64,000 nt of DNA from Macrococcus equipercicus (GCF_004359525.2 NZ_SCWC02000008.1:21649-85648); one strand, 5' to 3'; shown: positions 25,242 through 33,917, counted from the first letter of the stretch. Notes: a model not told the origin generated them from the letters alone. A program made the numbers and translations.

Positions 25242-25730
25242 GTGGAAGTGAGGATTGAAGAGAAAGACGCATTTAATATCGTCGGTGTGACTAAACGAGT
25301 GCCTATCCGCTTTGAAGGATTAAACGCGGAAATCATAGAACTTGCACAGAGCATCACTGCATCACAACATGACACGATGAATTGCTTGAATGATTTATAT
25401 CCTCATCAAGTCGTCAATGCTTCCTTTGACTTTGACGACACGCGCTTTGAAGGAAAAGGGGAGCTGACGCATATGATCGGTTTCATCACAGCGAAAGACA
25501 ACCCGACAGACGAACTGAAGCAGCTGCATGTCGAAAGCGGCACATGGGCCGTATTCCCGAGCACAGGACCATTTCCGCAGACCCTGCAGGATATATGGGG
25601 GATGATTTATGCAGAGTGGCTGCCGGAATCAGATTACATAGTGACAGCAGGCCCGGAAATATCATTCACGCAGAACAACAACAGTGAAATAAAATACAGC
25701 GAAATATGGCTGCCTGTTAAGAAGAAGTGA
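25242..25730 (+). CDS. GyrI-like effector-binding domain protein
   Basis: Stand-alone small-molecule-binding domain of the GyrI/AraC C-terminal type, 162 residues, without a DNA-binding domain. The pattern FNIVGVTKRVPI, then GTWAVFPSTGPFPQTLQDIWGMIYAEWLPES and EIWLPVKK at the end, is characteristic. Such proteins may bind or hydrolyse toxic compounds or act as antitoxin-like gyrase protectors. The nearby ABC exporter could share a ligand, which is inference. I chose GTG at 25242, eight bases after GAGGGG; a GTG at 25233 overlaps that RBS. Confidence 0.78.
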   Translation: MEVRIEEKDAFNIVGVTKRVPIRFEGLNAEIIELAQSITASQHDTMNCLNDLYPHQVVNASFDFDDTRFEGKGELTHMIGFITAKDNPTDELKQLHVESGTWAVFPSTGPFPQTLQDIWGMIYAEWLPESDYIVTAGPEISFTQNNNSEIKYSEIWLPVKKK

Positions 25731-25850
25731 AAAAATATTAAGAGTGAAGCAGAGCGGTTGTATTGCTGCTTCTTTTTTGTGTAAATTTGGTATTGAGTCA
25801 GATTGACAAAACCCATATTGTCTGCAGAAACACAAAGGACTTAAAATGTA

Positions 25851-26065
25851 GACCAAATTTGAAATGAAAATGGCCCACATTTTGATTTGTGGACCAAATT
25901 TGAAATGAAAATGGGCCATATTTTGATTTGTGGACCAAATTTGAAATGAAAATGGCCCACATTTTGATTTGTGGACCAAATTTGAAATGAAAATGGGCCA
26001 CATTTTGATTTGTGGACCAAATTTGAAAGAAAATGGCCCGCATTTTGATTTGTGGACCAAATTTT
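25851..26065. repeat. Tandem 41-bp hairpin repeat array, five units plus a partial
   Basis: Units begin (GACCAAATTT) at 25851, 25892, 25933, 25974, 26015 and 26055. The period is 41 bases, with one single-base deletion in the fifth unit. Each unit can form TGGcCCACA...TGTGGaCCA, a 9-bp stem with one mismatch and a loop of about 8 bases; variation between units mostly keeps pairing (C-G to U-G changes). The array sits between the GyrI-like gene and csoR. Sequence 25731-25850 before it holds no gene that I can see. Confidence 0.93.
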
Positions 26066-26067
26066 GA

Positions 26068-26220
26068 GTGGATAACATCGTCACATTTTTTGTGCTGGAC
26101 AGCGGGAGTGATGCAGAGCGGTTCAGTGAGCGTTCTAATACTCTGCTGATCCGGGATTTCTCAACGGAAGTAGCACTCGGACAGCTGCCGGAGTTAGCAG
26201 CAGTCAGTTCATCTGTTTGA
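26068..26220 (+). pseudogene. Short open frame, possible 3' remnant of a lost gene
   Basis: An open frame of 50 codons runs from GTG 26068 to TGA 26218-26220, right after the repeat array and overlapping the csoR -35 region. It has no ribosome-binding site but the translation looks coding (FVLDSGSDAERF, IRDFSTEVALGQLPELAAV). It may be the decayed tail of a gene cut by the array. I cannot name the family, and a chance open frame is the main alternative. Confidence 0.3.
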
Positions 26221-26245
26221 CAATAGTACCCTTAGGGGGTATGAT
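26217..26245 (+). promoter_or_regulatory. Promoter of csoR-copZ with embedded CsoR operator
   Basis: TTGACA (26217-26222) and TATGAT (26240-26245) are 17 bases apart. The spacer contains TACCCTTAGGGGGTA (26227-26241), a perfect TACCC-N5-GGGTA inverted repeat of the GC-rich CsoR type. Bound CsoR would cover the promoter and release on binding Cu(I). Confidence 0.85.
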
Positions 26246-26270
26246 TACTATGTAACAGGAGGTGTTGCCA

Positions 26271-26561
26271 TTGACAGAAGAACGCAGGAGCCACCATCCT
26301 GATCATGTCAAAAAAGATATGGTCAACCGTCTGAACAGAGTAGAAGGGCAGATCCGCGGGATTAAAGGGATGATAGAGAAAGATGTCTACTGTGATGAAG
26401 TGATCACGCAGTTATCAGCTGCCCAGTCAGCGCTTAACAGCGTGGCGAAAATACTGCTTGAAGGTCACTTGAAAGGCTGCGTTGTCAACCGGTTGAACGC
26501 CGGTGATGATGAAGTGCTGGATGAATTGTTAGTCACGATGCAGAAGTTAATGAGAAAATAA
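26271..26561 (+). CDS. csoR: Copper-sensing repressor CsoR
   Basis: All-helical DUF156 repressor of 96 residues. Cu(I) ligands are visible as Cys in VYCDEV and the His and Cys in EGHLKGC, the C-H-C set of true CsoR proteins as opposed to the formaldehyde or persulfide sensors. Start: TTG at 26271, eight bases after AGGAGG; in-frame GTG 26262 and TTG 26265 overlap or abut that site. It is first gene of an operon with copZ, with its own operator in the promoter. Confidence 0.92.
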   Translation: MTEERRSHHPDHVKKDMVNRLNRVEGQIRGIKGMIEKDVYCDEVITQLSAAQSALNSVAKILLEGHLKGCVVNRLNAGDDEVLDELLVTMQKLMRK

Positions 26562-26576
26562 CAAGGAGTGGTTAAT

Positions 26577-26795
26577 ATGGCAAACCAAACATTGAACGTA
26601 CGAGGTATGACTTGTGAACACTGCCGTTCAGCTGTAGAAGAAAGTGTCAGTGCAGTTGAAGGGGTAAACGATGTGACCGTGAATCTTGAAAGCGGGGAAG
26701 TCGCTGTAGGATTTGACGATACGAAAGCCGCTGTCGAAGATATTAAAGATGCCATCGAAGAGCAGGGCTACGAAGTGATTCCGACAATAGAATAG
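26577..26795 (+). CDS. copZ: Copper chaperone CopZ
   Basis: Ferredoxin-like HMA domain of 72 residues with the Cu(I)-binding loop GMTCEHC. It delivers copper to CopA and to CsoR. Start: ATG at 26577 after AAGGAG. It follows csoR by 15 bases and is followed by a terminator and a second operator, then copA. Confidence 0.95.
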   Translation: MANQTLNVRGMTCEHCRSAVEESVSAVEGVNDVTVNLESGEVAVGFDDTKAAVEDIKDAIEEQGYEVIPTIE

Positions 26796-26801
26796 TGAGA
26801 G

Positions 26802-26828
26802 AGTGCGAATTTTTCGCACTTATTTTTT
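26802..26828 (+). terminator. Terminator after copZ
   Basis: AGTGCGAA pairs with TTCGCACT and is followed by TATTTTTT. It separates csoR-copZ from copA. Confidence 0.82.
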
Positions 26829-26837
26829 AATTTAAAT

Positions 26838-26854
26838 ATACCCTGGTATGGTAT
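26838..26854. promoter_or_regulatory. Second CsoR-type operator, upstream of copA
   Basis: ATACCCTGGTATGGTAT is a perfect ATACC-N7-GGTAT inverted repeat that shares TACCCT and GGTA with the csoR operator. It lies 14 bases before the copA ATG, so copA probably has its own copper-controlled promoter. I cannot assign its -35 with confidence. Confidence 0.65.
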
Positions 26855-26868
26855 AGGAAGGTGAATAA

Positions 26869-29055
26869 ATGAAACCGCACAAAACAGAGCTTGAGATCAC
26901 AGGTATGACGTGTGCTGCCTGCTCCAGCCGTATAGAGAGAGTGCTGAACAAAATGGAAGGCATTGATGAAGCGAATGTCAATTTAGCGCTGGAACATGCA
27001 ACAGTGACTTATGACCCGGACATGACTGATGCGGCGCATATTATAGCGCGGATTGAGAAACTTGGCTACGGCGCATTCCAGGAAGTAGACTCACAACAGA
27101 CAGAAGATATAAGGGGCGAGGAGTCACGCCGGCAGCTCATTAAGTTCATCGCTGCTGCGGTATTGTCGCTGCCATTGTTATGGACGATGCTCGGTCACTT
27201 TAAGCTGACGTCTTTTCTGCGGGTGCCGGTGCTCCTGATGAATCCGTGGGTTCAGCTGCTGTTTGCCACGCCGGTGCAGTTCATTATCGGCCGGCAGTTC
27301 TACACAGGTGCCTATAAAGCACTGAAAAATGGCAGTGCCAATATGGATGTCCTTGTTGTACTCGGTACATCAGCGGCTTATGGCTATAGTGTCTACCAGA
27401 TGTTTAAAGGACATCATACGCACCTTTATTTTGAGACGAGTACTGTACTGATCACATTAATATTGCTCGGGAAATTATTAGAAGCAAGAGCGAAGGGTAA
27501 ATCGTCCGGCGCTATAAAAGCACTGATGGGGCTGCAGGCTGAAACAGCAGTGGTCAGCCGTAATGGCGAAGAACTGACGATTCCGTTAGCAGAAGTCATC
27601 ATAGGAGACATCGTGCAGGTGAAACCCGGGGAAAAAATCCCAGTTGACGGTGAAATGCTGGAAGGACAGTCAGCGGTGGATGAATCAATGCTGACAGGTG
27701 AAAGTCTGCCGGTCGACAAAAGTGCGGGTGACACGCTTTACGGGGCGACGCTTAATAAGAACGGCTTTATTACGATGCGTGCAACGAAAGTCGGTAAAGA
27801 GACAGCGCTCGCACAGATTATTAAAGTCGTCTCTGACGCTCAAGGTTCGAAAGCACCGATTCAGCGTCTGGCTGACCAAATTTCCAATGTTTTTGTGCCG
27901 ATTGTCATCACTCTTGCACTGGCGGCCGGACTCATCTGGTATATGTTCGCTGCGCCGGGCAACTTTGCCCAGGCACTTGAAATTACAATCAGCGTGCTCG
28001 TCATCGCCTGTCCGTGTGCGCTCGGACTCGCGACGCCGACATCAATTATGGCAGGATCCGGGCGTGCTGCTGAAGCGGGCGTATTGTTCAAAGGCGGAGA
28101 GTTTCTTGAGCAGACGGGCCGAGTCAATACAGTGGTGATCGATAAGACCGGGACAGTGACGCATGGTCAGCCTGTGCTGACAGATATCATATCAGTCGAT
28201 ATGCCGCATGCAGAGCTGCTGACACTTGCTGCTTCTGCTGAGAAGCAGTCGGAACATCCGCTTGCTGAAGCGGTCGTCAACAAAGCAGCAGCGGAAGAGC
28301 TGACATTAGTTAAGCCTGACCAGTTTCAAGTAATCCCGGGCTATGGTATTCAAGCAGTCATCGCCAGCCGTGAAATCATCATCGGCACTGAGCGACTGCT
28401 GGCATCAGTCTCTGTCGATGAACACGTGCTGGAACAGATGCATGCATTTGAAGCAGATGGTAAGACAGTCATGCTGATTGCTGTCGACAATAAGTTCGAA
28501 GGGCTGATCGCGGTTGCTGACACAGTGAAAGAAACCTCGGGAGAAGCTGTGGCACGCCTGAAATCTCTCGGTGTGGCAGTCATCATGCTGACTGGAGATA
28601 ACAAGAGGACAGCAGAAGCAATCGGCAGACAAGTAGGTGTGGATCAGATCATTTCAGAAGTGCTGCCGGAAGACAAGGCGAAAGTAGTGCGCAGGCTGCA
28701 GTCAGAGGGCAAGACAGTAGCAATGGTCGGCGACGGTATTAATGATGCACCGGCACTTGCCACAGCGGACATCGGTATGGCAATCGGGACAGGGACTGAC
28801 GTTGCAATGGAAGCAGCCGATATTACATTGATCCGCGGTGATTTGAACAGTATTGCTGATGCGCTCATTATGAGCCGGAAGACGATGCGCAACATTAAGC
28901 AGAATTTGTTCTGGGCATTCGGCTACAATGTCATTGGTATCCCTGTCGCAGCACTTGGTCTGCTTGCGCCGTGGGTAGCGGGTGCTGCGATGGCATTCAG
29001 CTCAGTCTCTGTTGTGCTGAACGCTTTACGGCTGCAGCGGATGAAGATTAAATAG
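26869..29055 (+). CDS. copA: Copper-exporting P1B-1 ATPase CopA
   Basis: Cu(I) exporter of 728 residues in the cytoplasmic membrane. A single N-terminal HMA domain carries GMTCAACS at about residues 12-19; S. aureus CopA has two. Then follow the TGES actuator loop, [10 protein letters not shown] in the membrane, the DKTGTVT phosphorylation site, SEHPLA, and [32 protein letters not shown] precedes the ATG. The gene follows csoR-copZ but is separated by a terminator and a second CsoR-like operator, so the two units are co-regulated rather than strictly co-transcribed. Confidence 0.95.
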   Translation: MKPHKTELEITGMTCAACSSRIERVLNKMEGIDEANVNLALEHATVTYDPDMTDAAHIIARIEKLGYGAFQEVDSQQTEDIRGEESRRQLIKFIAAAVLSLPLLWTMLGHFKLTSFLRVPVLLMNPWVQLLFATPVQFIIGRQFYTGAYKALKNGSANMDVLVVLGTSAAYGYSVYQMFKGHHTHLYFETSTVLITLILLGKLLEARAKGKSSGAIKALMGLQAETAVVSRNGEELTIPLAEVIIGDIVQVKPGEKIPVDGEMLEGQSAVDESMLTGESLPVDKSAGDTLYGATLNKNGFITMRATKVGKETALAQIIKVVSDAQGSKAPIQRLADQISNVFVPIVITLALAAGLIWYMFAAPGNFAQALEITISVLVIACPCALGLATPTSIMAGSGRAAEAGVLFKGGEFLEQTGRVNTVVIDKTGTVTHGQPVLTDIISVDMPHAELLTLAASAEKQSEHPLAEAVVNKAAAEELTLVKPDQFQVIPGYGIQAVIASREIIIGTERLLASVSVDEHVLEQMHAFEADGKTVMLIAVDNKFEGLIAVADTVKETSGEAVARLKSLGVAVIMLTGDNKRTAEAIGRQVGVDQIISEVLPEDKAKVVRRLQSEGKTVAMVGDGINDAPALATADIGMAIGTGTDVAMEAADITLIRGDLNSIADALIMSRKTMRNIKQNLFWAFGYNVIGIPVAALGLLAPWVAGAAMAFSSVSVVLNALRLQRMKIK

Positions 29056-29121
29056 TATATTCATTTACAAATTACTTCGGCTTCCGATATAATGTGAATA
29101 ATAAAACACTGGGGTGATTGG

Positions 29122-30354
29122 ATGAAACAGTTTACTGAACAGATCAAAAAATATGCTGAAGTCATTGCGAAAGTCGGATTGAACGTGCAGCCGGGCGAAA
29201 CAGTTGTCGTGCTGTCAGACGTCCGTGCACTTGATTTAGTGCGCGCGTTTACAACAGCGAGCTATGAGCTTGGAGCGAAGAAAGTCATTGTTGAGCTGTC
29301 TGACAGCACGCTTCAGCAGGACCATATGAAATATCAGTCTATCGAAACTATTGAAGACTTACCACCTTATTTAAAAGTGAAAAACGACTATTACTTGCAG
29401 GAAAAAGTATCAATGCTGTTTATTCACGCGACATCTCCTGAAAGCCTGAAAGATGCTGCTCCTGAAAAACTTGCGGCAGCTAATCGTGCCGGCCGTGAAG
29501 TATCAAAGGAACTCAGTGATTCACGCATGCGTCATGACCAGCCGTGGTGTATCGTCGGCTACCCGGGTCCAGAATGGGCGAAGCTTGTCTTCCCTGACTT
29601 AGCAGAGGAAGAAGCAGTAGCTGAACTGATGGAAAATATATTGAAAACAGTGCGGGTGGATCAGGAAGACCCAGTAGCCGCATGGAATGCCCACGGTGAT
29701 TTTCTGAAGTCACGTGCTAAATGGTTAAGTGATTTCAACTTTGACCGGCTGAAATATACGGCACCGGGCACTGACCTTGAAATCGGTCTGATTGACGGCT
29801 CACAGTTTGCAGGCGGCGGCCATAAAAGCCGCGGTAACCTTGATATTAAAGTCAATATGCCGACAGAAGAAGTGTTTACGTCACCGGATTACCGCCGGGT
29901 GAACGGTGTCGTCAGCAATACGCTGCCGCTGAGTTACGCAGGACAGATCATCGATCACTTCAAGCTGACTTTTAAAGATGGTGTAGTCACTGACTTTGAG
30001 GCAGAACAAGGCTTTGATGCCCTGAGAGAACTGCTGGATACGGACGAAGGTGCAAGACGACTAGGAGAAGCAGCGTTAGTACCGGTTGATTCACCGATTT
30101 CGAACTCCGGTATTCTTTATTACAACACATTGTTCGATGAGAATGCATCATGCCACGTTGCTCTCGGCAAAGCTTATCCAGGACCAGTGCCCGGAGCAAA
30201 CGAGATGACCGAGGAAGAGCGCGATGCAGTCGGCTTGAACAGCTCTTTAACACACGTCGACTTTATGATCGGCAGCAAAGAACTCGATATCGACGGCATC
30301 ACAAGAGATGGTAAAGTTGTCCCTGTGTTCCGTCAAGGGAACTGGGTGGAATAA
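29122..30354 (+). CDS. M29 family aminopeptidase
   Basis: Metal-dependent aminopeptidase of 410 residues (AmpS/PepS/aminopeptidase T family), cytoplasmic. Ligand-bearing motifs visible are VNMPTEEVFTSPDYRRVNG (Glu), ALVPVDSPISNSGILYYNTLFDENASCHVALG (Glu, His) and HVDFMIGS (His, Asp). Full-length and well conserved. RBS GGGGTGA. It stands alone between copA and the convergent ohr gene. Confidence 0.92.
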   Translation: MKQFTEQIKKYAEVIAKVGLNVQPGETVVVLSDVRALDLVRAFTTASYELGAKKVIVELSDSTLQQDHMKYQSIETIEDLPPYLKVKNDYYLQEKVSMLFIHATSPESLKDAAPEKLAAANRAGREVSKELSDSRMRHDQPWCIVGYPGPEWAKLVFPDLAEEEAVAELMENILKTVRVDQEDPVAAWNAHGDFLKSRAKWLSDFNFDRLKYTAPGTDLEIGLIDGSQFAGGGHKSRGNLDIKVNMPTEEVFTSPDYRRVNGVVSNTLPLSYAGQIIDHFKLTFKDGVVTDFEAEQGFDALRELLDTDEGARRLGEAALVPVDSPISNSGILYYNTLFDENASCHVALGKAYPGPVPGANEMTEEERDAVGLNSSLTHVDFMIGSKELDIDGITRDGKVVPVFRQGNWVE

Positions 30355-30356
30355 TC

Positions 30357-30392
30357 AAGAATGGACGGTGTCATATGACACCGTCCATTCTT
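30357..30392. terminator. Bidirectional terminator between aminopeptidase and ohr
   Basis: AAGAATGGACGGTGTCA pairs perfectly with TGACACCGTCCATTCTT. It serves both convergent genes. Confidence 0.93.
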
Positions 30393-30394
30393 TA

Positions 30395-30826
30395 TTATTC
30401 AGTGCCTGTCGCTGATAAGTTCACATTGACGTTGCCGTGCAGCGCTTTTGAGTAAGGGCAGTGCTTATGAGCAATCTTGATGAATTTCTCTGCATCGGCC
30501 TGTGATAGTCCTTTAATATCTGCTGCTAAATCAATATCGAGCTTGAAGCTGTTTTTGTCATCTGGGTCTTCAATTAAGCGGACTGTTGCTTTGACCTGAC
30601 TTGATTCATAATCTTTATGAGCTGCTTTCAGTACGAGTTCAAGCGCACTGTTGAAACATGTGCTGTAACCCGCTGCGAATAATTGTTCCGGATTCGTTTC
30701 AGTCGTCGCTGTACCACCCATTTCCTTTGGTTTGTCGACCTTGACTTTTAAGTTGCCGTCTTCTGTATAGGCTTCACCTGCACGGCCGCCGGTATTAATC
30801 GCGCTCGTTTCATAAATAGTCTTCAT
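30395..30826 (-). CDS. ohr: Organic hydroperoxide resistance protein Ohr
   Basis: Thiol peroxidase of the Ohr/OsmC family, 143 residues, which reduces organic and fatty-acid hydroperoxides. The two redox cysteines are in STCFNSAL and KHCPYSKA. The N-terminal KTIYETSAINTGGRAGEA is the Ohr signature. Start: ATG at 30826, eight bases after AGGAG; an in-frame ATG at 30832 is too close. No ohrR-type MarR regulator gene lies next to it. Confidence 0.94.
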   Translation of the reverse strand: MKTIYETSAINTGGRAGEAYTEDGNLKVKVDKPKEMGGTATTETNPEQLFAAGYSTCFNSALELVLKAAHKDYESSQVKATVRLIEDPDDKNSFKLDIDLAADIKGLSQADAEKFIKIAHKHCPYSKALHGNVNVNLSATGTE

Positions 30827-30932
30827 AGTCATCGCTCCTTATAGTTTAAATCTACAATTATAGTTCCACTGAACGTAGCTGTTGAAACATATAACGGGTA
30901 AAGTATATGATAAACTGATAGAGGTGAGAGCG

Positions 30933-31298
30933 ATGAATGTTGTGATTTATGATGGTGACTGCGGGTTCTGTCAGTACTGGATCCGCTGGCTGCTGAAACA
31001 TGACAGCAATGAACGGCTGTTGTTTGCTGATCAGTACTCGGCGTTCTTTCAGAGCCTGCCCGTGCGCACGGCTGACAGCGTCATGCTGATTGCCGGCCGG
31101 CACAGTTATACGAAATCAGATGCCGTGATCGAAATTCTGGCCGCAATCGGCTGCAGAAAACTTGCCTTTGCCGGCCGGCTTGTACCAAAAGTGTTAAGAG
31201 ATGCACTTTATGAAATCATCGCTAAATACCGCCACCGGCTCGCACCAAAGTCATGCGAAATAATGCCGGATGCGTATAAAAAACGGTTTATTGGGTAA
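30933..31298 (+). CDS. DCC-family thiol-disulfide oxidoreductase-like protein (DUF393, YuxK-like)
   Basis: Small protein of 121 residues opening with YDGDCGFC, the DxxCxxC motif that names the DCC family, followed by an amphipathic region with RLVPKVLRDALYEIIAKYRHRL. The family is annotated as thiol-disulfide oxidoreductase-like, but a reaction has not been established. Start: ATG at 30933 behind GAGGTGAG; the open frame extends upstream to 30882 without a better site. Confidence 0.85.
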   Translation: MNVVIYDGDCGFCQYWIRWLLKHDSNERLLFADQYSAFFQSLPVRTADSVMLIAGRHSYTKSDAVIEILAAIGCRKLAFAGRLVPKVLRDALYEIIAKYRHRLAPKSCEIMPDAYKKRFIG

Positions 31299-31351
31299 AG
31301 AGGATAAGAACATAACGACTGAAAAACTAACTAAAAGCGAGGGAATTACAT

Positions 31352-31765
31352 ATGGAAAAGTGGCTGAGACTAGGATTTGGCATTGGAGCAGGTATTTATA
31401 TCACGAAAGACGTCATGGGCTATGTGAGAAAATTAGAAAGTCGCGAGCAGGTGACTGAACAGCTGAATCAGCTGCAGAAATACAGCGGTCTTGCGACAGT
31501 GTTCTTAACGACGACGACCGCACTACTGAAAAATCATTCTGATAAAAATAAAAAAGGCAGTGCAGAAGTCAGTGCAGTCGCGGATGAGACAGTGACAACT
31601 GACGGGCATGTACCGAAAGAGTCTGTCAGTGATTCTGTGAAATCGATTCTTGATACCGGGATTGTCTCAGCGTTTGTGACGGACCAGCAGAAAGTAGACC
31701 GCATTAAAGATGTCGTTGATGAAGCGGCAAAAGTAGAGAAATTTCTGCGCGGCTGGTTGAAATAA
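31352..31765 (+). CDS. Hypothetical protein, possibly membrane-associated
   Basis: Not recognised. The 137 residues begin with a mildly hydrophobic segment (LRLGFGIGAGIYITKDVMGYV), then a helix with RKLESREQVTEQLNQLQKY, then a second hydrophobic stretch (SGLATVFLTTTTALL). A low-complexity Ser/Val/Asp linker leads to a charged helical tail ending KFLRGWLK. RBS AGCGAGGG before the ATG is weak to fair. It lies 47 bases ahead of the czcD-like gene and may be co-transcribed with it. Confidence 0.6.
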   Translation: MEKWLRLGFGIGAGIYITKDVMGYVRKLESREQVTEQLNQLQKYSGLATVFLTTTTALLKNHSDKNKKGSAEVSAVADETVTTDGHVPKESVSDSVKSILDTGIVSAFVTDQQKVDRIKDVVDEAAKVEKFLRGWLK

Positions 31766-31812
31766 GTATATGCCGGCATGGACTGCAGGCTCGAGAGATA
31801 AGAGGTGATAGT

Positions 31813-32745
31813 ATGGCAGGTGAACATAACCATGCCCATACGGCAAATAAAAAGGCACTGTTACTGAGCTTTATTGTTATTACCGCCTATATGATTGTTG
31901 AAGCAGTCGGCGGGTTTATGACGAATAGTCTTGCACTGCTGTCAGATGCGGGACATATGCTGTCTGATGCTATATCGCTCGGTGTAGGATTGATGGCACT
32001 CGTTTATGGTACGAAGTCAGCAAATTATACGAAGACATATGGCTATAAGCGATTTGAAATATTAGCTGCTGTAGTCAATGGCGTTGCATTGATCGGTATA
32101 TCACTATACATATTAGTAGAAGCGGTCGGCCGTTTCCAGCATCCACCGGCAGTGGCATCAAGGGGCATGCTGATCATCGCTGTCATCGGTCTCCTCGTCA
32201 ATATCTTTGTCGCGTGGCTGTTGATGCGCGGTGATACGCATGAGAACTTGAACATCCGCGCAGCTTTCCTGCATGTCATCGGGGACCTGCTTGGTTCTGT
32301 CGGTGCGATTATCGCAGCACTGCTCATTATGTTCTTTAATCTTGGTATCGCTGATCCGATTGCCAGTATCATCGTTGCCTTACTAGTGCTCGTCAGCGGC
32401 TTCAGAGTGACGCGTGACGCTGTCCATATTTTGATGGAGGGGACACCTGCTAACGTCGATATCGATGAAGTCATCAGCACGATTAATGAGGTTGACGGTG
32501 TAATAGATTTACATGATCTGCATATATGGAGCATTACGAGCGGACAGAATGCACTGAGCTGCCATGTTGTCGTTGATGGCGGGATGACTGTCCAGGAAAG
32601 TCAAATGATCCAGGAAGAGATCAGTCATCGACTGGAGCACAAGAATATCGGCCATACGACTATCCAAGTGGAATGCACGACGACGCAGCACGCAGCATCG
32701 ATTATCTGCACCCATCAGGAACAGGCGCACAGCCATCATCATTAA
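31813..32745 (+). CDS. czcD: Cation diffusion facilitator, CzcD/ZitB-like zinc exporter
   Basis: Proton-coupled Zn(II)/Co(II) exporter of 310 residues with six helices. It has His-rich termini (GEHNHAHTANKK at the start, HSHHH at the end), SLALLSDAGHMLSDAISLGVG with the HxxxD site of helix 2, and DLLGSVGAIIAALLI in helix 5. A cytoplasmic domain (VIDLHDLHIWSITSGQNALSCHVVV) follows. RBS GAGGTGA. No metal-responsive regulator gene (CzrA type) is adjacent, and I see no operator in the 47-base gap upstream. Confidence 0.92.
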   Translation: MAGEHNHAHTANKKALLLSFIVITAYMIVEAVGGFMTNSLALLSDAGHMLSDAISLGVGLMALVYGTKSANYTKTYGYKRFEILAAVVNGVALIGISLYILVEAVGRFQHPPAVASRGMLIIAVIGLLVNIFVAWLLMRGDTHENLNIRAAFLHVIGDLLGSVGAIIAALLIMFFNLGIADPIASIIVALLVLVSGFRVTRDAVHILMEGTPANVDIDEVISTINEVDGVIDLHDLHIWSITSGQNALSCHVVVDGGMTVQESQMIQEEISHRLEHKNIGHTTIQVECTTTQHAASIICTHQEQAHSHHH

Positions 32746-32747
32746 AG

Positions 32748-32777
32748 AAAGCACCTTATTTAGCGATAAGGTGCTTT
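32748..32777. terminator. Bidirectional terminator after czcD
   Basis: AAAGCACCTTAT pairs with ATAAGGTGCTTT. It overlaps the 3' end of the convergent DUF402 gene. Confidence 0.85.
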
Positions 32778-33271
32778 ACTGTATCAAATTGTTGGACGCC
32801 GAACGGAAAGACACCGTTTGTAATATTGTTTTTCAGTTCCTGTAATGACACAACAGCGAAATTAGTCAGCTGAATAGGATAGTGGTATTTTCTGCTGTTC
32901 TTTAAATACATCTCATGATTTTTCAGGAACCAGAGACCTTCGCTTGTTTTGACATAATCCATATCGATATCAATATAAGTGATATTGCCGTTCTCATTTT
33001 TACATGGCGTGGAGATGTTGCAGAACATGCTGAGCGGTTTCATGTCATCATCGATGCAGATAGACACGGTGTAGCCGTGATATTTTGAGAAGAAATGCAG
33101 ACTGGCATGTTCTGATATGTACGTCTGTTCGTTGATGAAATGCTTAAGTTCATTGAATTTCGGGCAGTAAACCAGCCAGTAATGAGAAGTTTCATCCAGT
33201 AGTTTGCCTTTGTATTCAACGTGAGGATTGTTAGGGTATTTATATGATTTGATTAATATAGTATCTTCCAT
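32756..33271 (-). CDS. DUF402 protein, Ntdp-like nucleoside phosphatase fold
   Basis: Protein of 171 residues with the DUF402 core: YKGKLLDET, then ITYIDIDMDYVKTSEGLWFLKNHEMY, where the Asp-rich metal site is seen. The staphylococcal relative is a nucleoside tri/diphosphatase. The usual sequence is well conserved in the core but the ends differ, so activity is plausible, not certain. RBS AGGAGTGATC is upstream of the ATG at 33271. It is transcribed alone. Confidence 0.78.
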   Translation of the reverse strand: MEDTILIKSYKYPNNPHVEYKGKLLDETSHYWLVYCPKFNELKHFINEQTYISEHASLHFFSKYHGYTVSICIDDDMKPLSMFCNISTPCKNENGNITYIDIDMDYVKTSEGLWFLKNHEMYLKNSRKYHYPIQLTNFAVVSLQELKNNITNGVFPFGVQQFDTVKHLIAK

Positions 33272-33506
33272 GTGATCACTCCTTTGAGTTCTCGAGAATG
33301 ATAAATAGGGCAGTGCTTTAATTTGAAAGCGTTTAACTTTTTCGCCTATTGTCTTATTGTATAAGATAACTTAAAACTTCGCACATATTTTTAGGGAAAA
33401 TATTTTATCTGGAGTAAATTTATGACGAAAGCATGACTATTTTGGTTAATATGCCTATATAGCATGAAGTTGAAGTAAATTATTTTTCATGAAAGAAGGA
33501 CAAGAA

Positions 33507-33917
33507 ATGAAGCATGGACTTTACAGCATAGGCACTGCGGTCTTCCTGTTGCTGCTGAATGTGCTATGGGACGCTCTATTTCATACGCAGCTGACCAAAC
33601 TACTGTTGAATGTCGATTTCATGATTGATTATAGGGAGAGGAAGCCGTCATTCGCTGAAGAAGCTGCTTATCATATGATAACCGGAGTTATTATTTACAT
33701 GCTGCTGTTAGTCATTGCCCGGAAATATGGGAGGTTCTATAAAGCGGCGCTCATCATCAGCCTAATTTTCACTTGTGCGCTCTACTTTATATTGACAGCA
33801 CTTGCTGTAAGGCCGTTATCTCCATTGTCTGTTATTGGTGCTGCAGGCTGGTTTCTCTCACATGTATGCTATTTTCTAGTCGTCGCCCGGCTGCAGTCCT
33901 CAACAATCTCTCAATAG
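33507..33917 (+). CDS. Small four-helix membrane protein, unknown
   Basis: The 136-residue product has four hydrophobic segments (about 7-20, 50-68, 75-95 and 108-127) separated by short charged loops. I do not recognise the family. Start chosen as ATG 33507, preceded by GAAGGA; an ATG at 33489 has no RBS. It sits 66 bases before chrA, and no terminator is seen between them, so they may share a transcript. The region 33272-33506 before it holds no other gene. Confidence 0.6.
   Translation: MKHGLYSIGTAVFLLLLNVLWDALFHTQLTKLLLNVDFMIDYRERKPSFAEEAAYHMITGVIIYMLLLVIARKYGRFYKAALIISLIFTCALYFILTALAVRPLSPLSVIGAAGWFLSHVCYFLVVARLQSSTISQ

Noticed and set aside
25662..26084. Long minus-strand open frame with internal repeats of the type KFGPQIKMW
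   Set aside because: It is produced by reading through the 41-bp tandem repeats, which stay open in several frames. There is no ribosome-binding site and the non-repeat part is antisense to the GyrI-like gene.
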